A DNA stretch of 33,696 bases from Alphaproteobacteria bacterium (GCA_021324875.1 JAJPIH010000092.1:1-33696); one strand, 5' to 3'. Positions 16,689-24,685 are shown, counted from the stretch's first letter. Numbers and translations are program-made. The notes: generated by a model not told the origin, from the sequence alone.

Positions 16689-18029
16689 ATGACCAGCGCA
16701 CCGCGCGGGGCGGAGATGATCGACGACAGCGCGCCAACAGCCATCGAGCCGGCCGGCGACGATCCGGCCGCCGACGATCCGACCGGCGACGACCCGGCCG
16801 CCGACGACCCGGCAGGCGACGACCCGGTCGGCGACGACCCGGCCAATCGACCGGTCGTCACACTGCTGCCGGCGGCGCACCGGCGCGCCGAGAGCGGCCA
16901 TCCGTGGATCTATTCGAACGAGGTCAAAATGGATGCCGCGACCCGCGCGCTTCCCGCCGGGACGCTGGTCACCTTGCAGCGCGGCGACGGGCCGCCTTTC
17001 GCGGTCGCGATGTTCAACCCGCACACCTTGCTCGCGGCCCGGATCCTCGACCGCGATGCCAGCCGGGTCATCGGCGCCCGTTTTTTCCGGCGCCGGGTCG
17101 AGCGCGCGCTGCGGCTGCGTGAACAAATCTTAGACGAGCCCTATTACCGGCTGGTTCATGCCGAGGCCGATGGCCTGCCCGGTCTGGTCATCGACCGCTT
17201 TGACGATGTTCTTGTCGTGCAGCAGAACGCCGCCGGCATGGTCCGGCTCGCAAAGCCCCTTCTGACCGCCCTTGCGGAGCTCTTGAAACCGCGCGCGATC
17301 GTGCTGCGCAACGACAGCTCCGCCCGCCTGCAGGAGGGTCTGAGCCCCGAGGTCCGGATTGTCGCCGGCTCGCTCGACGCTGCCGCGATGGTCCGCGAAC
17401 ACGGCGCGCGGTTCCGGTTCGACCCGCTCGCCGGCCAGAAAACCGGTTGGTATTTCGATCAGCGCGAGAACCGCCGGTTTATCGCCCGACTGGCCCGGTC
17501 CGGGGCCCGCATTCTCGACCTTTATTGCTACACCGGTGCGTTTGCGGTGCAGACGGCCCGCGCCGGCGCCACCGCGGTGGTCGCGATCGATCGTTCTGAG
17601 GCGGCCTTGGCGCTGGCCAGGGAAGCGGCGGCGCTCAACGGCGTCGAGACCCTGTGCACATTCCGCCGCGGCGACGCCTTCGGCGAGGCCGAGCGGCTGG
17701 CGGCGCAAAGCGAACGGTTCGACATCGTCATTGCCGACCCGCCGGCCTTTGCCAAATCGCGCAAGGAAGTGCCGGCAGCGTTGCGCGGCTACCGCAAGCT
17801 TGTGCGGTTGGCGACGGCGGTGACCGCGCGCGGCGGCTTTTTGTTTGTCGCCTCCTGTTCATTCCATGTCGGCGAGGCGGAATTCTTTGACATGGTTCGG
17901 CGCGGGCTTGCCGATGCCGGCCGCAGCGGCCGCATCATCCGCCGCGCCGGGGCGGCTCCCGACCATCCGGTGCATCCCGCCTTGCCCGAGAGCGCCTATT
18001 TGAAGTCGGCAACCGTCGCGGTCGATTGA
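16689..18029 (+). CDS. Class I SAM-dependent rRNA methyltransferase, RlmI-like
   Basis: A 446-residue protein. Residues 1-53 are an acidic extension with six repeats of a five-residue unit ending in DDP. A PUA-type RNA-binding domain follows (RAESGHPWIYSNEV), then the RlmI middle domain (EADGLPGLVIDRFDDVLVVQ). The Rossmann methyltransferase domain has ILDLYCYTGAFAVQTA for SAM and IADPPAFAKSRK as the catalytic loop. RlmI methylates a cytosine of 23S rRNA; the exact base here is inferred. Starts at 16689 or 16716 are both possible. The last 34 bases overlap the convergent histidine kinase gene. Confidence 0.88.
   Translation: MTSAPRGAEMIDDSAPTAIEPAGDDPAADDPTGDDPAADDPAGDDPVGDDPANRPVVTLLPAAHRRAESGHPWIYSNEVKMDAATRALPAGTLVTLQRGDGPPFAVAMFNPHTLLAARILDRDASRVIGARFFRRRVERALRLREQILDEPYYRLVHAEADGLPGLVIDRFDDVLVVQQNAAGMVRLAKPLLTALAELLKPRAIVLRNDSSARLQEGLSPEVRIVAGSLDAAAMVREHGARFRFDPLAGQKTGWYFDQRENRRFIARLARSGARILDLYCYTGAFAVQTARAGATAVVAIDRSEAALALAREAAALNGVETLCTFRRGDAFGEAERLAAQSERFDIVIADPPAFAKSRKEVPAALRGYRKLVRLATAVTARGGFLFVASCSFHVGEAEFFDMVRRGLADAGRSGRIIRRAGAAPDHPVHPALPESAYLKSATVAVD
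16752..16841 (+). repeat. Six 15-bp tandem repeats in the methyltransferase gene
   Basis: Six imperfect copies of a 15-base unit (consensus GCCGGCGACGACCCG) lie head to tail in frame, encoding the five-residue unit [ATV][AG]DDP. The unit is a multiple of three, so copy-number change would alter the tail length without breaking the frame. The tract lies before the conserved PUA domain. Confidence 0.9.
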
Positions 18030-19438
18030 CCCGACATGCGCTGGCGCCAAACCGCGCGCTCGGACGGCGCCGGCAGGATAAGGCGGAACACGGTTCCCGA
18101 GCCGGTGCTGGCGACCAGCGCCAGATCGCCGCCATGGGCGCGCGCCAATTCGCGGGCGATCGCCAGCCCGAGCCCGGTGCCGCCGGGCCGCGCCGAGCCG
18201 AAAAACGGGCGGAACAAATTCTCCCGCGCCTTGGGCGGCAGGCCGGGGCCGTCATCGCTGACTGTGATCACCACCGTCTCGGCCGCCGGCGCCGCCGTGA
18301 CCTGCACCCGTCGGGCGCCGGCCTCGAGCGCGTTGCGGATCAGGTTGGACAGCAGCCGATAGAGCTGATCACGATCGGCTTCGAGCTCTAGATCATCGGG
18401 GATGATCGCCTCGACCGCCCTGTTCTCGGCGCCCGCGAGCCCGGCGGCGATCTCTTCGACGAGCGGCCCCAGCGCAATCCGCGACCGCGTCAGCGGGGCG
18501 GCATCCTCGCGCGAGAAGTCGAGCGTGCGTGTGCACAGGGCCACCGCCCGGTCGATCGCATCGACCAGCCGGGGCAGCAACCGGCGCACTTCGGGCGCAG
18601 CACTGGCGCTGAGCCCGTCGGCGACCAGCCGTGCGGTCGCCAGGATGTTGCGCAAATCGTGATTGATTTTGGTCACCGCCGTGCCGAGCGCGGCAAGCCG
18701 GCGGCGCTGCGCCAGGGCGCCGCGCACGGTCTGCTGCATGATCGCCAATTCGCGCTCGGCCATGCCGATTTCGTCACGGCGCCGCCCCGCCGCGATCATT
18801 CGCGCGCCATCTTCCGGATCCTCGCGAAACGCCATCATGCTGGCGGTGAGCCGCCGCATCGGCCGCACCAGCAGCCATTGCAGGCTCAGATAGAGGAGGG
18901 CGGCGGTGATCAGCGACAGAACAATCGACAGTTCCAGAATACGCGCCCCGAAATTCCACATCTCCCGCCGCAGCGGCGCCTCGTCGAGCAGGATTTCGAC
19001 GGTCTCGACGCCATGCCCGGCCGCCGCCGGCCCGATCACCCGCAACACCCGGTTGCCGGAGCGCAGCAGGGCCATCAGCGAGCCCCGGATCGCCCCCGGA
19101 ATGCTCGGATGGGTAAGGTCGATTGTGGTGTCCGCGCGCGGCAAAACCGGCGCATCCAGCATCAGCACGGCGCCGTTGGCGCGATGCACAATGACGCTAT
19201 GGGCGCCGACCCCGGCCAGCAATTTGTCGACCAAAGCGCGATCGAGCCGCCCGGTCGGGCTCGCCTCCAACGCCAGCGCGGCCAATTCGCCGGCGGCGAG
19301 GTGGTTGTCGAAATAGGTCATGCGAAAACGCGCCACCGAGAGCACAAAGATCAGCACCTCGCCCAGCATCACGAACAGAATGGTCAGTACCAGCAGCCGG
19401 GCCGACAGGCTCTTCAACAGCACGGCAAGCATCCACAT
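17996..19438 (-). CDS. Membrane sensor histidine kinase (orphan)
   Basis: A 480-residue two-component kinase. A first membrane helix at about 15-36 is followed by a periplasmic domain of about 130 residues with no recognised fold and a second helix near 167-191. A HAMP-like linker (RPMRRLTASMMAFREDP) leads to the dimerisation helix with H260 in INHDLRNILATARLV. The ATPase domain has NLIRNALEAG, DDGPGLP and GGTGLGLAIA. ATG 19438 shares its A with the TGA of the upstream oxidoreductase gene (TGATG), so translation is coupled. No response regulator is encoded in the window. The 3' end overlaps the convergent methyltransferase gene by 34 bases. Confidence 0.9.
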   Translation of the reverse strand: MWMLAVLLKSLSARLLVLTILFVMLGEVLIFVLSVARFRMTYFDNHLAAGELAALALEASPTGRLDRALVDKLLAGVGAHSVIVHRANGAVLMLDAPVLPRADTTIDLTHPSIPGAIRGSLMALLRSGNRVLRVIGPAAAGHGVETVEILLDEAPLRREMWNFGARILELSIVLSLITAALLYLSLQWLLVRPMRRLTASMMAFREDPEDGARMIAAGRRRDEIGMAERELAIMQQTVRGALAQRRRLAALGTAVTKINHDLRNILATARLVADGLSASAAPEVRRLLPRLVDAIDRAVALCTRTLDFSREDAAPLTRSRIALGPLVEEIAAGLAGAENRAVEAIIPDDLELEADRDQLYRLLSNLIRNALEAGARRVQVTAAPAAETVVITVSDDGPGLPPKARENLFRPFFGSARPGGTGLGLAIARELARAHGGDLALVASTGSGTVFRLILPAPSERAVWRQRMSGQSTATVADFK

Positions 19439-20856
19439 CAGCCGAGGTGCCTCAGCAAGCGTACCATCCAACGGGTACGCGGCGAGAACAAGAGCGGCGT
19501 GAAAAAGCTGCCGGCGGCCCGCTTGCCCGCCTCGCTCCGCGTCGGATAGGGCATGACCAGATTGGCCAAGGCGCCGATTTTGAGCCGCTGGGCGATCGCC
19601 AGCGCCCAGGGAAGAATGAGCTCGCCGGCGCCCGGCGCCAGCACCGTCGCGCCGAGGATGCGACCGCTTTTCAGCGCCACGATCTTGACGAGCCCGATCG
19701 TGTCGCGCTCGGTATGGGCGCGATCGTTCTCGGCAAAGGGCCAACGCAGCACCCGCACCGAGCCGCCAAACCGCGCCCGCGCTGCGGCCTCGCCAAGCCC
19801 CACCTGGGCCAGCTCGGGATCGGTATAGGTGACCCACGGAAAGGCGCGATAATCGGCCTTCGCCGGCAGCCGGAACAGCGCGTTCCGGATCACAATGCCG
19901 GCATGGTAGAGGGCGGCGTGGGTGAATTGCGGCCCGTTTGCGACGTCGCCCACGGCGTAAATCCGGCGGTTGGAGGTGCGCAGACGGGTATCGACAAAGA
20001 TCCCGCGATGATCGGCCGCGACCCCGGCGGCGCCGAGGCCGAGCTCGTCGAGGTTCGGGCGGCGCCCGGCCGCGACCAGCAAATGCGACCCGGCAATCCG
20101 CTCGCCATCGACCAGCCGCACCGCCAGCCGATCCTTTTCCTGGCTGACCGCGGCGATGGCGATCCGGGGGCGCAGCGCAATCCCCTCCGCGGCAAGCCGC
20201 TCGGCCAACAGCGCCACCATTTCCGGATCGTCGCGCGGCAGTATCGGGCCTTGGTCGAAGACCGTCACCCGGGCGCCGAGCCGGCGATGTGCCTGGGCCA
20301 ATTCGATACCGACCGGCCCGCCGCCGATCACCAGCAAATGATCGACCGGCGTCCGGTTGGCAAAGATTGTCTCGTTGGTCAGATACGGAACCTGCGCCAG
20401 CCCGGCGATCGGCGGGATCGCCGGTTGCGAGCCGCTGGCGATCACAAAGCGCCGCGGCCGGATTTCGGCGTCGCCGGCGCGCAGCGTTTGCGGGCCGACA
20501 AAGCGCCCGGTGGCGGCGACCACCGTGGCGCCAAGCGCGCGAAACCGCGCCGCCGAATCATTGGGGGCCAGCGCGCCGACGACGCGTTCGACACTGTCGG
20601 CGACAGCGTTCCAATCCACGCGCGGTTGCGGATAGTCGAGGCCAAAGGCGGGCGCCTTTCGCCACAGATCGGCCATGCGCGCCGCGGCGAGCAGCGATTT
20701 GGACGGCACGCAGCCGGTGTTGAGACACTCGCCGCCCATGGCCCCCCGCTCAACCAGCACCACGCTGGCGCCGAGCTGCACCGCCCCGGCCGCCACCGCC
20801 AAGCCCCCCGCGCCGCCGCCGACCACGCAGAGATCGGGGGTCAGCGTTGATCTCAT
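19438..20856 (-). CDS. FAD-dependent pyridine nucleotide-disulfide oxidoreductase, MerA-like
   Basis: A 472-residue flavoprotein. The FAD-binding start is LCVVGGGAGGLAVAAGA (13-18 glycines), and the redox-active pair is C44/C49 in GGECLNTGCVPSK. The NAD(P) site is LLVIGGGPVGIELAQ, and the second FAD motif is IYAVGDVANG. The C-terminus reads NLVMPYPTRSEAGKRAAG: the His of dihydrolipoamide dehydrogenase (HAHPT) is absent and the site resembles mercuric reductase (PYLT). The terminal Cys pair of MerA is also missing, so neither name fits fully. ATG 20856 overlaps the stop of the TVP38 gene (ATGA), as is common for this pair. Probable substrate: an unknown disulfide or thiol partner. Confidence 0.88.
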   Translation of the reverse strand: MRSTLTPDLCVVGGGAGGLAVAAGAVQLGASVVLVERGAMGGECLNTGCVPSKSLLAAARMADLWRKAPAFGLDYPQPRVDWNAVADSVERVVGALAPNDSAARFRALGATVVAATGRFVGPQTLRAGDAEIRPRRFVIASGSQPAIPPIAGLAQVPYLTNETIFANRTPVDHLLVIGGGPVGIELAQAHRRLGARVTVFDQGPILPRDDPEMVALLAERLAAEGIALRPRIAIAAVSQEKDRLAVRLVDGERIAGSHLLVAAGRRPNLDELGLGAAGVAADHRGIFVDTRLRTSNRRIYAVGDVANGPQFTHAALYHAGIVIRNALFRLPAKADYRAFPWVTYTDPELAQVGLGEAAARARFGGSVRVLRWPFAENDRAHTERDTIGLVKIVALKSGRILGATVLAPGAGELILPWALAIAQRLKIGALANLVMPYPTRSEAGKRAAGSFFTPLLFSPRTRWMVRLLRHLG

Positions 20857-21566
20857 CGCCCGCCCCGGCGGCGGCGCCGGCAGCAGACCGGGACAAGCGC
20901 CAACCCCGCCAAGCCCAGCATCGGACCGAACACGCCCGGGCGCAGCAGGATGCCCAGATCGGGCTCCTCGACGGCAGTACGAAGACCGTTGCCGAGGCTC
21001 GCATAGACAAAGGTGCCGGGGATGATCCCCAGAAATGTCGCGAGCATGAACGTCCGCGTTCCGACGCCGGCCAATGCCGGCGCGAGATTGACAAGCCAGA
21101 ACGGGAACAGCGGCACCAGACGCAACGCCAGCAGATAATTGAATGCATGAGCCGCAAACCCGGCCTCGAGCTTGCCGAGCCGCGGTCCGGCGCTCCGCGC
21201 CAGGCCGCTGAACCCGGCGCGCGCGGCGAGAAAGACCGCGGTGGCGCCGAGTGTCGCGCCGATCACCGCGCAACCGCCGCCGAGCCAGGTCCCGAACAGG
21301 AACCCGCCGGCAATGGTCAGGGCCGCGGCGCCAGGGAGCGACATCGCAACCGCCGCGGCATAGACCGCGACATAGCCGATCACGGCTGCGACGCCGAGCC
21401 GGGCGGCCAGATTGCACAACCAGACGCGGTTGTCGGCGATGGCGGAGAAGCTTACGTAGCGGTGCCAGCCGGCGGCAATAAAACCGATGCCCGCCACGGC
21501 AAGGATCGCCAGCGGCGCGTAGCGGCGCAGCGCAACGGGCGCGCAAGGAAAGGTGCGACGTGACAT
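20853..21566 (-). CDS. TVP38/TMEM64 (DedA-like) family membrane protein
   Basis: A 237-residue inner-membrane protein with about six hydrophobic segments. The family core is visible: LPGAAALTIAGGFLFGTWLG, then LRLVPLFPFWLVNLAPAL and FLGIIPGTFVYASLG. The tail is short and Arg-rich (CCRRRRRGGR). Members of the wider DedA/VTT family are thought to move lipids across membranes. It is the first gene of the three-gene operon with the oxidoreductase and the kinase, overlapping the next gene by ATGA. A promoter must lie in the 224 bases upstream, but no clear hexamers were found there. Confidence 0.88.
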   Translation of the reverse strand: MSRRTFPCAPVALRRYAPLAILAVAGIGFIAAGWHRYVSFSAIADNRVWLCNLAARLGVAAVIGYVAVYAAAVAMSLPGAAALTIAGGFLFGTWLGGGCAVIGATLGATAVFLAARAGFSGLARSAGPRLGKLEAGFAAHAFNYLLALRLVPLFPFWLVNLAPALAGVGTRTFMLATFLGIIPGTFVYASLGNGLRTAVEEPDLGILLRPGVFGPMLGLAGLALVPVCCRRRRRGGR

Positions 21567-21790
21567 CAGAGCGGTCGCTATAACTGCGGCGACGGTATCA
21601 CGATGCGGGCCGCCAGGGGCTCACCTTCGCGTGACCAATCAAACCCGGGCCGATCGACGGAAATCGTGGTTAATCAATGGGATATTTGTTGCAACAGGGG
21701 CCGATCGCGGATAGTTCGAGAAGGGCATCGTCGCATTTGTGGGGCGGTTCTCCTGCACGATGCTCCCGCCTTCTCCTCCGGGCGGGGCTG

Positions 21791-22801
21791 TCAAAACCCC
21801 GGCCGCATCGGCCGGGGTTTTTGCGCCGCACCCGCGGACTCCGGCAGCTCTCCGGCAACCCGCCACAGCCGGCCGGTTTCGACCAGGTGATAAGCGCCCA
21901 AGACCGGCAGGCCGATCGCGAAATCCCGCGCCCGTTTGAGCAATGACAACGCAAGGGTGGTCTCGGCGCCCAGGCCGAAGCTCATGCCGAGCACGACATA
22001 AGCCCCTTCCTGCACGCCGAGCGCGTTCGGCGCCATGAACGCCAGCGAACGGATCGCATAAAGCAAGCTCTCGATCGCCACGACCACCCCAAAGCTGCGT
22101 CCCGCCCCCATCAGCTTCAGCGCGAGCCAGATTTCGCCGGCACTGGCGATCCAGGCGATCAGGTGTAACCCGAAACTCGCCGCGACCCGCCGCCGGCGGG
22201 CATAGGTCGCGGCGATCGCGGCATGCACGCTCGCCGCCGCCGCCGCCGTCTTCGCGGTCCAACCGCGACCGAGCGCCCGCTCCAACAGGCCAAACCCACG
22301 GCGTTGGGCCACGACAAAGGCCAGCGCCCCCGCGACCGCCAGTCCGGTGCCGATGGCGCCGGGTAGCGCCAGCGAGGAGCGCGGGTTGCGCGCCACAAGC
22401 CACGACAGCGCGATCGCGACATAGGCGATCTGGGCCAGAAATTCCTGGGTGACATCGACAATCGTCGTCGCCACCGCCGCGCCGCCGGGAACGCCGGCGA
22501 CCGCAAGCGCCCGGGCGCCGAAAACGTAACCGCCGAGTTGCGAGAACGGCAGCACCTCGGCGACCGAGTCGCGCACCAAGCGCGCCCATATCACCGGCCA
22601 TGGGCCGCTCCCGGGCAGAAGCACCCACCAGGCCAGCCCCATCATGGCCATCAGCAGCAAATGGATGGCGCAAATCAGGACGACGCCGGAGATGCCGACC
22701 GCGGCCAGCGAGCGGGCCACCGCGCCCGCCCCGAAATGGACGACGAGCACGGCGATGACCGCCGAACCGGCGGCCGCCAGCAGGACCGTAACCCAGCGCA
22801 T
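21791..22801 (-). CDS. HpnL-like membrane protein (LPG synthase/flippase-like domain, UPF0104 type)
   Basis: A 336-residue integral membrane protein with about eight hydrophobic segments. The segments WARLVRDSVAEVLPFSQLGG, VFGARALAVAGVPGG and TTIVDVTQEFLAQIAYVAIA match the HpnL/UPF0104 group, also called lysylphosphatidylglycerol synthase TM-region proteins; SLAFMAPNALGVQEGAYV is also family-typical. Hopanoid-cluster HpnL proteins are proposed lipid transporters, but no hopanoid gene is seen here. It starts seven bases after the second diiron gene and belongs to that operon. The final codons (PRPMRPGF) also form the terminator hairpin, so the C-terminus may not be conserved. Confidence 0.82.
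   Translation of the reverse strand: MRWVTVLLAAAGSAVIAVLVVHFGAGAVARSLAAVGISGVVLICAIHLLLMAMMGLAWWVLLPGSGPWPVIWARLVRDSVAEVLPFSQLGGYVFGARALAVAGVPGGAAVATTIVDVTQEFLAQIAYVAIALSWLVARNPRSSLALPGAIGTGLAVAGALAFVVAQRRGFGLLERALGRGWTAKTAAAAASVHAAIAATYARRRRVAASFGLHLIAWIASAGEIWLALKLMGAGRSFGVVVAIESLLYAIRSLAFMAPNALGVQEGAYVVLGMSFGLGAETTLALSLLKRARDFAIGLPVLGAYHLVETGRLWRVAGELPESAGAAQKPRPMRPGF
21793..21822 (-). terminator. Rho-independent terminator at the end of the diiron/HpnL-like operon
   Basis: A perfect 12-base stem (AAAACCCCGGCC paired with GGCCGGGGTTTT) encloses a 5-base loop, flanked by A- and T-runs, so it could work in both directions. On the minus strand it ends the operon at 24580-21791. The hairpin is inside the last codons of the HpnL-like gene, whose stop codon overlaps its edge. 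Confidence 0.85.
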
Positions 22802-22808
22802 TCACCCG

Positions 22809-23651
22809 TTATCGACGACCGCGGCCGACCCTGCCCAAGCGCAGACCGGCAAGGACAAACCCGGCGAGCCGCGGCAAAAAAACCGGTTTCAGCAATTGCG
22901 CGTCAAAGGCATGCATGCGGCGGTCATATTCGGCGCAGCACTCTTCAAGAAGCATGCGCAGCGAAAAGCCGTCGAGAAAGATCGCGGCCTGCGTCGGCGA
23001 AAAATCGCGGCCGTCCGCGGCGTGCCGCCCGCGACGCACGGTCCCGAGAAGCCGGCCGATCGCCCCGGCGTAATAGCGCAGCGCGATGATCGCGCGCAGC
23101 CAGGCGAGACCGCGGCCGCGGCGCGCCTGCTCCCACGCCATCCAATTGATGAAAAAGACGATATGCCGGTTTTCCTCGTGCAGCAGGAGCTCGAAAATCG
23201 CGAATAACGGCTCCGGCAGGTAAGCCGCGCGTCGCGCGATGTTGAACACGCCAAAGCCGAGAAAGGCATCGAGGCATTCGCCATAGCCGAAATCGGCAAA
23301 GGCGCGGTAGAGATCGGCCGGCGGCGGTTCGGCCCGGACGTCGCCAACGGCAACGCCGTAGCGGCGCGCCATCAGCCACAGCAGACGGGCATGGCGAGCC
23401 TCTTCGTAGGCTTGCAGGGCCACCGCCTGGCGCACCAGCGGGTCGTCGATGCGCGCCGCATACGCATTCACGATGGCCCCGGCGCGCCGCTCGGTGGTCA
23501 GCACCTCGCCCCAGAACGGGATGGCCCGCAGCCTCGCCAGGGCCTCGGCGTCGAGCGCCGGCCAGGGCAGCGCCTCGGGTTGATAAGGATTGTGGGTGGC
23601 GATGAAATCCTCGCAAAACCGCCGCTTGTGCTCGTCGGTTCCGGCCTTCAT
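22809..23651 (-). CDS. Ferritin-like diiron protein B
   Basis: A 280-residue predicted four-helix-bundle diiron protein. The ligand set of this fold is complete: E54 (TTERRAG), E84-x-x-H87 (EEARH), E125 (GYGECLDAFLGFG) and E160-x-x-H163 (EENRH). The N-terminus (HKRRFCEDFIATHNPYQP, WPALDAEALARL) is shared with protein A, showing a tandem duplication. ATG 23651 overlaps the stop of gene A in ATGA; an upstream ATG at 23678 is not needed. Such centres activate O2 for hydroxylation, desaturation or oxidation; the substrate is unknown. The C-terminal basic stretch after the bundle may touch the membrane. The specific subfamily is not recognised. Confidence 0.8.
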   Translation of the reverse strand: MKAGTDEHKRRFCEDFIATHNPYQPEALPWPALDAEALARLRAIPFWGEVLTTERRAGAIVNAYAARIDDPLVRQAVALQAYEEARHARLLWLMARRYGVAVGDVRAEPPPADLYRAFADFGYGECLDAFLGFGVFNIARRAAYLPEPLFAIFELLLHEENRHIVFFINWMAWEQARRGRGLAWLRAIIALRYYAGAIGRLLGTVRRGRHAADGRDFSPTQAAIFLDGFSLRMLLEECCAEYDRRMHAFDAQLLKPVFLPRLAGFVLAGLRLGRVGRGRR

Positions 23652-24580
23652 GCGGGCGCCATGATCGTCCTTCGCCACCGCAGGAGGCGGTGGACAAAGC
23701 GCATCACGCCGGGGACGAGCCGCGGCCGCAACAGTCGCGGATCATAGCCTTCGAGGCGGCGCTCGTTCTCGCCGAGGCAGATCTCAAGCAATTCGGTAAT
23801 CGAAACTTTGGCATTACCGATCGCTTTGCTGCCATTCATGGTAAAGTTGTTGTCTTGTCCCTTTGCCGCCTCGTCGCCGCCAATCCCGCGCGCGATGCCC
23901 AGCCGCTCCCAGACCAGAAACGCCCATACCGCCGCCACCCGGAGCGCGAACCACGGCCGCCTCCAAACCGGCAACCGCCGGCGATGCCAGGCCGCCCAGT
24001 TGACAAAAAACAGGATGTGGCGACCCTCTTCCTGCATGACCGGTTCGAAGGTGTCGACCAGCGCGGTCGGGAAAAATCCCGAGCGCTTGGCCAGCGCAAA
24101 CAGGCCGAAAGCAAAAAAGCTGTCGATGCACTCGCTAAAGCCGGTGACCATGAACGCCCATTCGCGGTCGCGAGGCCGACGATATTCGGGTTCCGGCGCC
24201 AGGCGAATGCCATAAGCGGCGACGAGATTGGAGAGCACCTCCTTGTGGCGGCCCTCCTCGAACCCGTCGAGTTCGATCGCTTGCCGCAACAGCGGATCGG
24301 TCACGGTTTCGGCATAGCCGAGCACGCGCTCTCGGGCCTTGCCCTCGGTCTGAACGGCGATATCCCAGATCGGCAGCGTGACGAGCCGATCGCGCGCTTC
24401 GGGATCGAGCGCCGGCCAATCGATGACCGCGGGTTTGTAGCGGTTGTGGGTTTCCAGCAGCATTCGGCAGAATGCGACCTTGTGCCCATCGCTGCCGAGC
24501 GGGATCGGGTCATCGCCCGACGCCGTCCATTCGCGAGCGGCCCGGTCGGCCGCCTCGATCGCCGTGTCATCCGCCCGCAT
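23648..24580 (-). CDS. Ferritin-like diiron protein A
   Basis: A 310-residue paralogue of protein B and first gene of the operon. Diiron ligands are E79 (QTEGKAR), E109-x-x-H112 (EEGRH), E150 (GFSECIDSFFAFG) and E185-x-x-H188 (EEGRH). Compared with B it has 25 extra N-terminal residues and an insertion after the bundle (GGDEAAKGQDNNFTMNGSKA). A hydrophobic stretch near 205-220 (ALRVAAVWAFLVWERLG) might bind the membrane. ATG 24580 is chosen as the first start consistent with the aligned domain; the ribosome site is weak. A LexA-like GTTC-N7-GTTC lies about 75 bases upstream. Function unknown; an oxygenase is inferred from the ligand set. Confidence 0.8.
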   Translation of the reverse strand: MRADDTAIEAADRAAREWTASGDDPIPLGSDGHKVAFCRMLLETHNRYKPAVIDWPALDPEARDRLVTLPIWDIAVQTEGKARERVLGYAETVTDPLLRQAIELDGFEEGRHKEVLSNLVAAYGIRLAPEPEYRRPRDREWAFMVTGFSECIDSFFAFGLFALAKRSGFFPTALVDTFEPVMQEEGRHILFFVNWAAWHRRRLPVWRRPWFALRVAAVWAFLVWERLGIARGIGGDEAAKGQDNNFTMNGSKAIGNAKVSITELLEICLGENERRLEGYDPRLLRPRLVPGVMRFVHRLLRWRRTIMAPA

Positions 24581-24652
24581 CGGCCGCCACCCGCTCTCCC
24601 CCGGTCGCTGCTGCTGCCCCGAGATGGCACAGCGCTGCGCTGCCCTCAAGGC

Positions 24653-24667
24653 GAACACTTGACGAAC
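24653..24667. promoter_or_regulatory. LexA-type motif GAAC-N7-GAAC between the diiron operon and rpmH
   Basis: GAACACTTGACGAAC on the plus strand is GTTC-N7-GTTC on the minus strand, the alphaproteobacterial LexA box pattern. It is about 75 bases upstream of the diiron operon start and 19 bases upstream of the rpmH -35 element. The motif is seen; LexA binding is inferred, and eight fixed bases can occur by chance. Confidence 0.35.
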
Positions 24668-24685
24668 AGAGGCGCGACCCCGCCG

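Noticed and set aside
16497-17126. 209-codon minus-strand frame over the repeat tract and tRNA edge
   Set aside because: Antisense to the methyltransferase start; its Val/Gly/Arg repeats are only the reverse reading of the 15-bp units.
21687-21696. Palindrome TGTTGCAACA upstream of the TVP38 operon
   Set aside because: Ten-base palindromes are expected many times by chance in a window of this size, and no promoter is recognised around it.
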